In this document: piece by piece, positions 11,100 through 23,302 of the stretch | Layout: each line of letters begins with the position of its first letter | How positions within the stretch are numbered: position 1 is the stretch's first letter | NCBI GenBank assembly: GCA_023078555.1 | Contig: CM041198.1 | Location: 6,882,924 to 6,946,923 of the forward strand | Direction: 5' to 3' | DNA from: Ulva prolifera | Lineage: Eukaryota; Chlorophyta; Ulvophyceae; Ulvales; Ulvaceae | DNA length: 64,000 nt | Position numbers and translations under genes: made by a program | Notes under the pieces: model-generated | What the model saw: only the letters and a program-made list of their open reading frames with translations | The model's database searches: none | Told to the model about the DNA's origin: nothing

Positions 11100-12726
11100 T
11101 GGCGGCATGAGGCTCCGGCACTACACCGCGGATGTGGCGGATCCGGCACGCCTTTCATCAGCTGCGCTGGCGCAGTGTGCGCTGGTCGACGGTGTTGAGC
11201 GTGGCCGGCCGTTCCGCAGCAGCGCAGCCGTGGAGCTGCAGGATGTCCTTGACCGGCTGCGCGCGACGTGGGGTCACGCGATCGCCGACCTCGGCGCCGG
11301 CCCTGCTGACGCCGCAGCATGGGCGCTGGACACCACAGCGAAGCTGCGCCTGGCGCTGCTGCAGCGGGCGATATCGCGCGCTGAGGCTGACGGGCGCAAG
11401 GCCGCCATGTTTGCCGCGCTCTTCATGGCCGGCAGTGGCCGGACGTCCCAGTTCACTGAAGACGGCCAGCCGGCGGCAGCCAGATTACGCAGCTGCATGG
11501 CCATGGCATCGGCTTGGCTCACGGCGCTCCCGGGTCCAGTGACAGCCCTGTCCGACCTGGACTTTGGCGTGTACGCGCGGCTCCGGCTCGGGGAAGGCCT
11601 CCTGCCCCGTCTCAGCGGCGACGATGACACATCCTCTGAATGCCCCTGTGGCTGCAGTGATGCGTCTGATACGCACTCGCTGATCTGCAAGTCGCTGTGG
11701 GGTACCGTCGTGGCCCGCCACAATCTCGTCATGGAGACATGGCGCCGCATCATGGCACGCGGCGGAATCGCGTCAGCGATCGAGCCTCACATGATCAGGC
11801 TCCCCCGCGGCCTCGGCCCCGGCATTGGGCTCGCCCGCGACGTCCCGGACAGCACGGACGCAGCTTCCCCGTCACTCACCACCAAATCCTCACCCAACCA
11901 GGCCTCGGTCGCGCCCGCTCCTCCTCATGGCGCCCAGGCCCCGTCCCCCACCATCATCATCATACCGCAGCCTGCTCCAGCATGCCCTGACAAGGCGACG
12001 CCTTCCCCCACGGCCGACCACCTCGCAACCTCCCCCGCCCCCACCGCGGTCGCGCCCCCTCTCTCCCATGGCGCCCAGGCACCCTCTTCCCGCACGTACG
12101 CGGCTGTCCTTGCGTCCTCCTGTGCTGCCACAACAGCGACCGGTGGCGACGCCCCCTCTGGTGCGGCCGCCGCCCACATTGCGCAGGCGGTGCCGCAAGC
12201 ACCGCAGCAGTCGGTCCAAGCACCAGCTGCCCCGTCGCAGGCTATGCCCCGGTCCCGCAGACCCGCACAGCGGGGCGACATCCTCGCGTTCTTCCTGGGC
12301 GTGCCGGTCATCGGCGACGTGTGCGTCACCCACCCGCTTGCTTCCTCGAACGTCAGCGCCGCGGCGCTCCACGACGGTGCCTCGGCAGAGGCCGCCGACC
12401 GGCACAAACGCGAAATGTACGGCCGGGCCGGCGCGGGCGCGTTCACGCTAGTCCCGCTGACGCATGAGACGTACGGCCGGGTTGGCCCGGCCGCCTTTGC
12501 ATTCCTCAACAGGCTTGCTGATGTGGCTGCAGGGTCTGGCGCGGCCTCTCGGCGGCGTTTCCTGGAGAATGCAATGCACGATCTCTCGACGACGCTCTGT
12601 CGCGCAGTGGCGCGCCAGGTGCGCGCCGCAGCTCCGCTGAAGGCACGTCACGCGGGCAAGGCAGTTTTGGCGGGACTCACAGTCCCGTCTGATGACCTCT
12701 CGCCGCTAACAGGCCATCTGGCCTGA
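11100..12726 (+). mobile_element. 5'-truncated LINE: C-terminal zinc knuckle and restriction-like endonuclease
   Basis: The frame, open from 10534 to the TGA at 12724-12726, enters LINE protein at about GGMRLRHYTADVADPARLSS. It contains a zinc knuckle-like C-x-C-x-C-x6-H-x3-C (codons 11641-11686) followed by RHN, a typical post-reverse-transcriptase arrangement. A long Ala/Pro-rich linker follows. The last part resembles the restriction-like endonuclease of R2-type and algal LINEs: RGDI, then GDVCVTHP, a HKREMYG lysine and THETYGR. The putative catalytic residues are Asp (12277), Asp (12316), Lys (12406) and Glu (12466). The ORF ends DDLSPLTGHLA, shared with other copies here. The reverse transcriptase itself is absent, so the copy is 5'-truncated and cannot move by itself. 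The 3' UTR continues past 12726; its end is not clear. Confidence 0.75.
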
Positions 12727-15700
12727 GCGGTGGGATGCCCCTTGGGCGCCCCACTAGGACAAAAGGGCAGTTAGGCAACATGCCTTTCCACTGTGTCATT
12801 ATCAAATCCATTACGGATCTCATGAATCGGCACCTTGGCTTTGTGTGTCTCCCATGTTGTGACAAGCCGATCACACAATGGATGCATGGCTTTGGCAGTG
12901 TGGACCAGGGCATTCCGGTGTGGATAGCACACTTTCCATCGGGATCGCCCTGGAAAGTACATAATGCATCGTGGCATGAGCCTCATACAGTACCACGCTG
13001 GCATGCATGAGATGTTCTGCCAGCATGTTAAAATTGCGGTCCACAAGGGTGAGCAGCCTGACCATGATGGGTCAGAGACCATCTCAGCCCATGGCAGAGT
13101 GAATTGGTTTGGCTCCATGCTGGGGCAAGGGTTGACCATATTTGCATACACCTCTCTACAACCCACATTGGGTGTGCATCACCTCTGGTCCACTGTGGAC
13201 TGTCTGCACCCCTTCATACAAACAATCACCAACATTCCCCATGCTGGGGCATGGGTATACCAGACTTGCACACACCTCTTAGGAAAATGCTGTGGGTGTG
13301 CATCAGTTTTGGTCCATCATGGAATGTCCACCCCCCACCATGAGAATGTTCGCCCATAACTAATTACTGAGTGGTGTCCACTATGAAATAACGGCAGCCA
13401 TGCGGGATTCTTGACATCACACGAAAGCCAGAATCATTTCCATTCTACAGTATACAGCGATGCATACTGGATGTGCGAAATGGAGTGTGTGCAAAATTGG
13501 GATTCCACAGTGGATGGTGCATGATCATGGTGGTTCATTCACAATCACCGTACTGTGGGTGCGCATGCCGGCGATGCATCATGGTGCCAGTTGTGGTTCA
13601 CCCTATGCTGGTGGCCAGCAGGGCACCCAGGGCTGTTGTGTTCCCGCCATGCCCATTAGCATGGCCACTCGTGGCAATGCTAATGGCGCATGGCAGGCTC
13701 ACCTTCCTGCGTGCCGCTGCTCACTGCACCGCGTCGGAGGCTGTGAGGATGCAATCGTACCCGGTTCCAGTGCAAGGCAATGGTGCACATTGAGGTGCAC
13801 ACTTTGGTAAGAACATCAGCCGTTGAAGATGACAAAGGCTGGCTGGCTGTGCATGCATTCATCATGTGTCAATAACATTGCGTAGCAAGCTCAAGTCATG
13901 ACAAAGTGATGATTGCACTGCGTTCGCATGCCACGCATGGCCGCAAGACACACATCACGGATATCCGAGCACACATACGAACCTAGCTCAGCTGTGAAGG
14001 CTATGTATGTGTACTGTGTTCTGCAGCCTGGTCATGCCAGAGTTCTTGGCAGATAGAGGTGCATGGCATAGTCACACCAAATCAAATGGCGGAGATACAA
14101 TACTAAAAGCACATACATGGCTTTGAGCGGTCCTGATTTGCACCAATATCCTGCACTCAGCTGAAGTCAGTATGAGGAGCACCGTCGGTCGATCGCAGGT
14201 CACAAATGTAGTCCGGATTTAGCTTCACATTGCATGGTAAAACATTACCCCATTTCAGGCAGCGCAGGCAGAGCAGCTTCAATACCTGGCGGTGACAAAT
14301 GTTCAGCAGAAATTAATCTCTTGAAGCATTCTTGAGTCAGGAAATTTTTCACCTGCACACGATCGAGAGGTCGTAGTCTAACAACAGTCTAACAATAGTG
14401 CATATATCGTCCATCAGCTCAGAGTGGTTCCCACATGACCTTCATCCTGCAGCTGCTAGCTTCATGTCTGTATCTGCGCATTTTACATTGATCAGATTGC
14501 GGCGTACTTGTGAAGAGACGGACAGCTCAATCAGCACCACGTCGAGCATCCGCAGGACCTCACATCCTTGAAGAGGAAGGCGCACCGCATCACTAACCTC
14601 GAAACATTGCATGATCACTTCTGCGCTGTGTGAGACGCTCCCTTGCAGAGCTGTAGTAATGCGGTGGTCAACAGTCCTTGCGTAACAATGAGGACGCTGA
14701 CGTTCCGGATACCACGCAACGCTGCAGCTATCATGTACTTCTCGACAGTGATCAAATGTGACTGCACAGTTCAGCAAACGATCCGAGAGTCTGCCCGTTG
14801 GCGTTAGTGCACTGTGTAAGCAGGAGAGTGGCTGCGCAGTAGTAACGGGCCGCGGCCAAGCCCACGTACACCCGAAGATATGTACCAAGGAAGAGGACAA
14901 TCGTCCGTGACTCCTTGCTCTTGACATATAAAGGTCGTGTGTCTTCGATCAGCACTGCCATGATCGCCGAATTGACCCCAGCGCCACATGCGCATTACTG
15001 CGACAAGCCAAATGGCGGAGGGTGCACCGCATACACCAGGAACGCCCGGACGCATGCTGCCCGCTGACAATCAGAACTAATTTGTAAATCTCATTCTGAT
15101 TACAATTTCGTGCAAGGCCGTCATGCGAGTTCTGATCATGTGTGTGATGCTCGGGCAAAATGATGTACATCGTTGAGCATGCACGTCGTACTTCTCCGCC
15201 AACCTTTCTCCATCGTTATATGACAGCTGAATTGGCGATAAAATAGGTCGACAGCTTGCGTGGGCCTGAGCTGTGTACACATGTGCTGCACTCCGTGCTG
15301 GCCACACACCTGATGCAAGCTGTGGTCACCAACCAAGAGGAGATCTCTGAACCATTGCGAGTAAAGATAGTGGCCATTCTCTGAGGTATGCGGTCCTGCC
15401 CTGCTGAAGAGTGTGACATTTGGGCATATGATGGCTGATCTCACAGGTGATGTCTACCTCCGTTGCAGCCCCCTAGGCCTGATGTGAGACACAATACCAT
15501 TGCATGAGGTACAGTCACATGCTTAGCATGTCTGCAAATGGCTTGATGCCATAGATTCGAGTCGCCGTTCCAAATTGGATCATGCTGCCTTGACACCGTG
15601 ATGACACCGTGATCATGTTACACGTGTGCATGACCTTGTATCTGATGACCAACTCAATGATATGATATTTTCTTTTGCAGGTGGAGGAAATGGGTGAATC

Positions 15701-16287
15701 ATGCAGATCTCGGATTCCTACAGTGGCCTATTACGATCGCTGACAGGCCTGGGCAATCCTGCAACCGGGATCACCATGTGCAGAGTCATATGTGGCTAAC
15801 TGCAGTCATAGCAGTCATGCAGGCATTAAGCCATTGAGGCACCAGCTGGACTAGCAGTAGTAGTGAACGGGTAGTGAGCGATTGTGGTCTGCGTGATTGC
15901 TATCAAATGTAACCTTGTTCACAGATACAAGGCGGCATGCTCTGGCAGGGCCATGAAAGCTTTATGCACGGTGTGATGTAGTGATTTTGGAGTCTTTGCA
16001 AAAACTGCATCCAGTGCCGGCGCCATGTGTTTTGAGCCAGCCCTCTTTCTGGATCTGATCGTTGAGAGCATCGCTGAGAGCACCATCGCGGCATGTACAC
16101 AAAACATCAAAGCCGCTTGAAGTGATGGAATGCCTGAATGCGTTGTGTCGTACGAAACATGCTAGAGCATGGCTGTGCATATACAATAGAAAAGCACAGC
16201 TTCACTCAATGTCACTCAATGTGCCTCATGAAACATGCATACATGTAAACCTGAACATGTGCAAATCCATTTCAGACCACTGTGGTA
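12727..16287. other. Long stretch without a recognised gene
   Basis: The first part is probably LINE 3' UTR. Positions 13118-13345 hold two diverged tandem units of about 125 bp (GGGTGTGCATCA...TGGTCCA). From 13.9 to 16.2 kb only short ORFs without motifs occur, apart from a weakly integrase-like peptide on the minus strand near 14.8 kb that I do not accept as evidence. Confidence 0.4.
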
Positions 16288-18290
16288 TGAATCAGTCCGG
16301 CTCTGATGCCTTGCATGTGATTTCCAGGCTTGTATCACAATTGTGGCAGTTCCAGGTGCTCAGCAGCCAGTAGCAATGATCTGAGGCAGCCGTCCCGCAG
16401 CGATCAGGCCCTGATGAGGATCATTCCCTGCTATCAATATTGTCAGGGAGCAGCATGGCTTTGCAGAATGTCAAAATTCGATGCAGCTACAAAGCTGTGC
16501 AGAATTGCAGCTGTTTGCGTTTCCCGAATACTCTCCTCATGCACAGAGTCACACATTGCCACAGACAAGTGTAGGGTGAATCAAACCAAGCCAAACTTGA
16601 ACAGACTATGCCATATGAATGTGAGATAGCTGGGGTAGGCTTGAATCAGTCCTGCCCTGATGCCTTGCATGTGCTTTCCAGGCTTATATCACAATTGTGG
16701 CAGTTCCAGGTGCTCAGCAGCCAGTACCAATGATCTGAGGCAGCCCTTCTGCAGCGATCAGGCCCTGATGAGGATCATTCCCTGCTATAAATATGGTCAG
16801 GAAGCAGCATGGCTTTGCAGAATGTAAAAATTCGATGCGGCTACAAAGCTGTGCAGAATTGCAGCTGTTTGCGTTTCCCGAATACTCTCCTCATGCACAG
16901 AGTCACACATTGCCACAGACAAGTGTAGGGTGAATCAAATCAAGCCTAACTTGAACAGAATATGCCATATGAATGTGAGATAGCTGGGGTAGGCTTGAAT
17001 CAGTCCTGCCCTGATGCCTTGCATGTGCTTTCCAGGCTTGTATCACAATTGTGGCAGTTCCAGGTGCTCAGCAGCCAGTACCAATGATCTGTGGCAGCCC
17101 TTCTGCAGCGATCAGGCCCTGATGAGGATCATTCCCTGCTATCAATATTGTCAGGGAGCAGCATGGCTTTGCAGAATGTCAAAATTCGATGCAGCTACAA
17201 AGCTGTGCAGAATTGCAGCTGTTTGCGTTTCCCGAATACTCTCCTCATGCACAGAGTCACACATTGCCACAGACAAGTGTAGGGTGAATCAAACCAAGCC
17301 AAACTTGAACAGACTATGCCATATGAATGTGAGATAGCTGGGGTAGGCTTCAATCAGTCCTGCCCTGATGCCTTGCATGTGCTTTCCAGGCTTGTATCAC
17401 AATTGTGGCAGTTCCAGGTGCTCAGCAGCCAGTACCAATGATCTGAGGCAGCCCTTCTGCAGCGATCAGGCCCTGATGAGGATCATTCCCTGCTATAAAT
17501 ATGGTCAGAAAGCAGCATGGATTTGCAGAATGTCAAAATTCTATGCGGCTACAAAGCTGTGCAGAATTGCAGCTGTTTGCGTTTCCCAAATACTCTCCTC
17601 ATGCACAGAGTCACACATTGCCACAGACAAGTGTAGGGTGAATCAAACCAAGCCAAACTTGAACAGACTATGCCATATGAATGTGAGATAGCTGGGGTAG
17701 GCTTGAATCAGTCCTGCCCTGATGCCTTGCATGTGCTTTCCAGGCTTGCACCACAACTGTGGCAGTTCCAGGTGCTCTGCAGCCAGTAGCAATGTTCTGA
17801 GGCAGCCCTCCCGCAGCGATCAGGCCCTGTTGAGGATCATTCCCTGCTGTAAATATGGTCTGGAAGTAGCATGGCTTTGCAGAATGTCAAAATTCGATGC
17901 GGCTACAAAGCTGTGCAGAATTGCAGCTGGTTGCGTTTCCCGAATACTCTCCTCATGCACAGAGTCACACATTGCCATAGACAAGTGTAGGGTGAATCAA
18001 ACCAAGCCAAACTTGAACAGACTATGCCATATGAATGTGAGATAGCTGGGGTAGGCTTGAATCAGTCCTGCCCTGATGCCTTGCGTGTGCTTTCCAGGCT
18101 TGCACCACAATTGTGGCAGTTCCAGGTGCTCTGCAGCCAGTAGCAATGTTCTGAGGCAGTCCTCCCGCATCGTTCAATCAGGCCTTGGTAAGGACCCGTC
18201 CCTGCCACCAAAATGGTCAGGAAGCAGCATGACTTTGCAGAATGTCAAAATTCGATGCGGCTACAAAGTTGTGCAGAATTGTAGCTGGCC
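16288..18290 (+). repeat. Satellite array, exact 354-bp period, about 5.7 copies
   Basis: The marker GGCTTRTATCACAA or its GGCTTGCACCACAA variant has its GCTT at 16328, 16682, 17036, 17390, 17744 and 18098, each 354 bp apart. Units differ by a few per cent; the last two share variants (CACCACAA, CTCTGCAGCC), so they are each other's nearest relatives. Because 354 is a multiple of three, most units contain the same ~107-codon ORF (MPCMCFPGL...HMNVR). Unit 2 lacks the intact ORF and no domain is recognisable, so I treat it as non-coding satellite. The last copy decays near 18290. Confidence 0.92.
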
Positions 18291-19528
18291 GCGTTTGTGT
18301 TTGCAGTGTACTGAAGCAGCATGAAGGGATAGAGCATTAGAATATGTAGTAGCTGTAGAGACTTGCTGCGTTCTGGTAGTGCCTGTGTTTTGACACGTAC
18401 AGCCACACCAACCCCATTTGCACAGCTGATGGCGCACCCATCCCAAGAAAAATTGTCTTTTCAATGCAAGTACAACAAGAGTAAGGACCACTGACATGCC
18501 CTTTTTTCGGACTTGGGGTGGGTCCTTCATAGCCGCTGGTGTGGACGCAACCGTGACCCGACAGTGCAGCAGCGTCACGGTGCTCTGGCGAAGAGGTGAA
18601 CGCTGCAGGCACATACATTCGCTTGCATCTCCCGCGACCGTGGCGTCGGTGAGCCGCAGCCTTGGCATGGACAGCGGATATGTCTGGACTGCAGTCAAGT
18701 GGAGCCCCTGTGGCAATGTCATAGTGTTTACGCATTTGTTAGTACAAGCTGACCTGATCAGGAAAAAGGCATTTCATGCACACTTCCAGAGCATTGGCCA
18801 TGCGATCGTGCTCCAGGCATTGGTCATTACGCCAATCAAATCACTCGACTATAGCTCATTGAAATGCTAAACAAGCAGATACTTGGTTTTATCGTTTGGT
18901 GAACACACGACTTCGGCATGCGTGTCATGGACCATCGTGTCCACGTTTTCAACAAGACGGCTGTGCTGTTGCCCGTCAATACCTCCGTCAATGCGCGCAA
19001 GCTATGCCGCTCAAGCAATATCAGCAATCACCTTTTAGTCATCTTCTTTGCGACCACGATTGACATGGTTCAATCTGCGCCGATGAATGCGTGCGTAACG
19101 CAGGCGAGTGCGACGGCACCGACACCTTCAGATACGTTGTTTGTGTTGACTGCATGGTTTGATCGCTGTAGCTCGGTAGCTTTGCAAGTCGCAACAGTCT
19201 CAGTGAACACTTGAGCTGCACGCAACCTAACTGCTGCTAGCTGCATTTTTGGCTTCGTACCAAATCGATGCCTCATGGCGTATCAGAATGCTTGCCGTCC
19301 ATGGGGCCTTTTTAGCACATTAACTGCAGCATGGTGTATCTTGTGGACTGTTTCAACAGACTTTTGTCATGTGCTCTTGGCGGCGTGAGCCTCCCGTCCA
19401 CCGCAGCAGTCTTGCTTAGCAAGCTAGTGCTTGGAGTACTTCGCTCTGTGGTCAATGTTTGCCACCAACAGGGAGGCATCCTAAAGGCTACATGATCGTG
19501 ACAGCTGCTCACAGCTGTGTCTTTCCAT
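18291..19528. other. No gene recognised
   Basis: A plus-strand frame near 18500-18870 contains SGYVWTAVKWSPCGNV, reminiscent of one WD40 blade, but nothing else around it supports a WD40 gene. No other signal is seen. Confidence 0.3.
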
Positions 19529-20110
19529 CCACTGGTGCTGCCACGATGGTGAGAGCTGAACCCATGCCGTGGCCTGGCCTCAATGCTGTGCCATGGTGGT
19601 CTGAGCTGCTCACCACTGTGGCTGTTGAGGTAACGCACACCATTGCAGAGGTCACCCTTACCAAAGTAGAGTTTGCAAGTGCCCATCGTGGTTCCAATAA
19701 CATGTCGTGAGCACAGTGGCCGCAGGTGCTGCCACGACGGTGAGAGCTGCACTCATTGCCGTGCCCTGGCCTCAATGCAGTCCCACAACGGTCAGAGATG
19801 TGCACCACCGTGGATGTTTGAGGTACACGCACCATTGTACATGTCATGCTCACCATGGTAGAGTTTTCAAATACCCATAATGGTTACAATTACATGTTGT
19901 ACGCACAGTGGCCACTGGTGCTGCCATGATGGTGAGATCTGAGCCCCATGGCGTGGCCTGGCCTCAATTCAGCGCCATGATGGTCACAGCCGCTCACCAC
20001 CATGGATATTTGAGGTAATGCACACCGTTGCACAACTCACCCTCACCATAGTGGAGTTTCCATTTGCCCATAATGGTTCCAAATACATGTTGCACGCACA
20101 ATGGCCCAGA
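19529..20110 (+). repeat. Tandem array of three ~190-200 bp units
   Basis: Units start with GGTGCTGCCACGATGGTGAG-like sequence at about 19529, 19728 and 19917. Each contains GGCCTGGCCTCAAT and an ACACCATT...GTAGAGTTT segment. The units are clearly diverged from each other. No coding function is apparent. Confidence 0.8.
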
Positions 20111-20339
20111 CGCAGCGCCACCTTGGTGATGATGTAGTCCGCTATGGCTACAGTGGGGCCATGTTGGCACGAGAGAGCCGCCACGCCAACGTGGTCCAAT
20201 AGTATTCCAAGGCACGCTGTGAAGCAGTCCAGCATGGATTCCCAACCGTTCCGGGGTGACCCTGTGGGGCGCTAGCCTCCTGCGTGGATTTGCGCAAACC
20301 TGCGTGGAACCTGTGTATCCATGATGGATGTGCCCGTCC

Positions 20340-20745
20340 CCCAACCCCCCCCTTTCCCTAGTGCCCCGTCCGCTTGACGCCACCGACCTGTGGCCTCTGA
20401 CTCCAGCTAGGCCGGGTCCGATGGGTGTGCGGGATGCCTTCGTTGGCATGTGCCGCGGCGGGCACTGCGGAGACGGCTTGGGTGGTGCATGTTCTGGGTG
20501 CGGTGCGGCGTGGGCCGGCGAGGCTGCGCGGCGGTGTGCCGGGCTGGCATGGTATGCTGTGCTGGGTGGGGTGGGGGTGGGTCTTGGGGCCAGGGCGGCC
20601 CCCGGTAATCGGGCGGCCATGATGGGCGGCCTCAGGCAGCGGTGTGTTGGGTTTGGCCCTGTCGTACGGCGGCGGGCGTTGTGGTGCTGGTGGTTGTGAT
20701 GTTGTGTGTTGGCTGTGGGGTTTGTGTGCCACTAGTAGTACCCGC
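20340..20745 (+). repeat. LINE 3' untranslated block, copy 2
   Basis: It matches the block at 6236-6605 closely from 20560 and matches the copy at 24130-24330 in its first part (CGTCCGCTTGACGCCACCGA). It stops abruptly near 20730, before the usual TTTGTCCTTGTAACACA end. Confidence 0.65.
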
Positions 20746-20859
20746 ATTCCCCAAAGCCCAGCCCAGCCTGCCCAAACTCCCCAGTCGCGCCTCAATGGCG
20801 GGCCACACGCAGATGCACGGGTAAGACAGCAGCGAAGCGCGGTATGCCGGAGCCGCCAC

Positions 20860-21000
20860 TACCACAAAGCGGACGAGGCCGCGAGTGCACGCAGCGACGA
20901 CCGCCTAGCAGGCAGCCCGGGCGGGCACGCAGCGCCGCTCAGGCCGGGTGGCCTGTGAGCGGCGTGAGGTCATCGAACGGGACCACCAGCCCCGTCAAAA
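20860..21000 (-). mobile_element. LINE coding-end fragment, minus strand
   Basis: On the minus strand, GATGACCTCACGCCGCTCAC then AGGCCACCCGGCCTGAGCGG matches the ORF end (DDLSPLTGH-A-stop) of the LINE at 12.7 kb. Only the last codons and adjacent sequence are present. Confidence 0.6.
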
Positions 21001-21039
21001 GCGCCTTGCTCGCATGACGTGCCAGTGTGATCATGTGTG

Positions 21040-21650
21040 TGTGCGTTGTTGATTCGGATGAGATTCTTTTTTGGTATTTGTCGTCTCCCGTTCACTCTTT
21101 TGTGACTCCAATTGCGGATGCACGTGCTGCGCACTGTGCTGCGCATAAACATCGCGATATCGATGGCGCTGTTGATTCGGATGAGATTCGGTTTCAGTGT
21201 TTGTTTTCTCCCGTTCACTCTTTTGGAACGGAAGTAGACAAACAGCAAAACCGAGTCTCATCCAAATCAACAGCAACACCGTGTGACGCATATACACACA
21301 CGATCACGCTACATGCTGTTGATTCGGACGAGATTCATTTGTTTTGTTTGTCTGTTTCAGTTCACTCTCCTGTACCGCTGGCTCGAGCCGGCATGCACAG
21401 ATAAATCGAAAGCGGCTTCACTTCAGGCTAAGAGTCACACTGGCATGCGGAGTTTGTTCTTATGATGGAGCTTAGCCTGAAGTCCAGCCACTTTCGATTT
21501 ATCTTTGCATGCCGGGTTCGACCGCTAGTGCTGACGAACCCACAGGGAGCTATCCTGCCGGACTGAGGTGTGGACGCAGTTGTAGTGTGATCGTGTGCGT
21601 ATGTGCTGCTGTTCATTCGGATGTCTTGTCCCGTTCACTCTTGTAACGGC
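21040..21650. repeat. Cluster of LINE tails in both directions
   Basis: Three forward tails (about 21047, 21170 and 21306), one reversed (21237-21280) and a fourth diverged forward one (21606-21645) are packed into 600 bp. The forward copies end in TTTTGT, TTTTGG or related sequence, and several are preceded by GTGTGTG-like runs, so earlier tails or GT tracts may be preferred targets. Confidence 0.6.
21391..21513. repeat. Hairpin: 42-bp near-perfect arms, ~39-nt loop
   Basis: GCATGCACAGATAAATCGAA starts the left arm, which ends TTCAGGCTAAG; the right arm is its reverse complement with four mismatches. The loop lies at about 21433-21471. The size fits a hairpin transposon remnant or a small-RNA precursor; the sequence alone does not decide. 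Confidence 0.8.
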
Positions 21651-22312
21651 CTTGCACGGTCTTAGTTTTACGCAGCGCTGCGCAGCGCACCAGCGGAGGG
21701 GAAAACCGCATCGGTGCTGTCGACACGAAATGCGGTACCAAACTTGAAGGCCGCCAGCTCAAGCTGCTGTTCGGCAGCTGTTCGGCAACTTCTGCATGCA
21801 ATGCGCAGTGAGTGTTCCCATAGTGCCACGTACGTATCAAAGCTTCACTGCCGCCGCTCCTATTTGCGCTGTGTGTTAGTGTGTGTCCTATTCTTCGTTG
21901 ATGGAAGGGAATTGGGCTGGGGGCAGGGGTTTATCGGCGTGTACTCTCTGTGACTGATGTCGAACTCGTCGTCTTCCGACATGTCGCGGCTCTAATTTTC
22001 GAGCAACAATTTCGAGTCGAATCCAAAGCTGATATCCACATGCGGAACATATATAGGCAGAGGGCGCACACTGTAGATCACCAATTTCCTGATCAAGGTC
22101 ACAGGAGCTACTGTAATCCCGGTCTTCGGCGCCGGATCAACGGACACCAGTCTGTTTCAATACTGCAGCTGCGCACGCGGAGTAATCTCGAAGGTGCGCT
22201 CACAGACCGTTCGAGCTTTGAAACATCCCTGCCGCGCATGTTTCACGTTCTGTGTTATCTAGTCCAGGTGCGCACCGAAGGTCCATCGTGCCTCGAGCAT
22301 GCTTGCAAGGCC

Positions 22313-22413
22313 CACATTCGAAGAAGATTTATATTTACAAAAGAGTGAACGTTAACGGGAGAAAACAAACACAGAAACCGAATCTCATCCGCATCAACAC
22401 ATTCGAAGAAGAT
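22313..22413 (-). mobile_element. Tiny LINE insertion with 16-bp target-site duplication
   Basis: CACATTCGAAGAAGAT occurs at 22313-22328 and again at 22398-22413. Between them lie 69 bp that, reversed, read GTTGATGCGGATGAGATTCG and end TTTTGTAAATATAA, the LINE tail seen at 5300 and 21170. This shows the tail family moves as a non-LTR retroelement and often inserts only its last few dozen bases. Confidence 0.85.
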
Positions 22414-23302
22414 GTTTAAGCTCACCAGTGTCCGTCCCCTTTGCCGTGAATGCATGCAGCGCTGGCCCGTGGACTTCGGCGTGCTCAGGCAAGGACCTTG
22501 CCGCAAGGTAGCACTGTAGCACTGTCGCCACGAGCGGGCGTATACTTGAACGGCCGTGTACACATGTCCGTGCGGTGTCACAGAAAAGTGCAACGTTAAC
22601 GTGAGGGACAGAAAAGTGCAACGTGAGGGAAGTGCAACGTTAACGCTCGCTCTTTCCGCGGTGCTGCCCGCCTGGACACACGGAGGCGCCTCTTTCCTAA
22701 TCACACATGTGCCCATGTCGCATGTACACGGTTCAACCAAGCTGCCATGCAGGGTCAGCAGGTCTCTACAATGCAAATGCATGGCACAGATCATGATGTC
22801 CACCATAGCTCCACCCCTGACCTCTATGAGTTGGAGACATCATCCATATGCATGACTTCAGCCAAGTGGACGGGGCCCCTGGACACCAGCATCCTGGTCT
22901 ATTGCTTCTTGTATTTGATTTGTTTCTCATTTGCATGGAGAGGAGCTGCAAATGTGATACTGGAACGAGGCCCCAATCATGCGGCGGCAAGCGTGTTTGC
23001 GAGTCTGCAGTCTCATGTGTGCTGACCATATAGACTAGTCTATATAGCTATCATCTATAGTATAACGTATGCAAGCGGCATATTTCTATACCATGTGAGA
23101 GTGTGTGCGCGGAAGGTCATTGTGAAAGAGATTCTTGTTCTGTGTGTCCTCGAGGTCTTCACCCGTTTTCTGTTATGTTTGGGCAGTTGCTGAAGGGTGC
23201 ACAAGACCGCGATTTCATGACCTCCACGTTTCCACTTGCAGGGGCCTTCACTGGAGCTGCTTACACTCGCCTCCTACCGTAATTCAGCTGTACCAGATAG
23301 CA
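22414..23302. other. No gene recognised; small GTTAACG minisatellite
   Basis: Positions 22580-22650 hold a short tandem pattern of AAAGTGCAACGT(TAAC)GTGAGGGA. The last 200 bp before 23303 should hold the promoter of the secreted protein gene. Confidence 0.35.

Noticed and set aside
14442-15070. Copia-type integrase trace on the minus strand
   Set aside because: One peptide loosely resembles part of an integrase, but key residues and neighbouring domains are missing and no terminal repeats were seen.
16330-18045. Repeated ~107-codon ORFs in the 354-bp satellite as a tandem gene family
   Set aside because: The ORF is lost in one unit, has no domain or signal, and its persistence follows from a period divisible by three among very similar copies.
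16288-18290. CRISPR-like array
   Set aside because: Units are long, contiguous and similar throughout, with no unique spacers; the context is eukaryotic.
18496-18870. WD40 repeat gene
   Set aside because: Only one WSPCGN-like motif; no further blades or exon structure.
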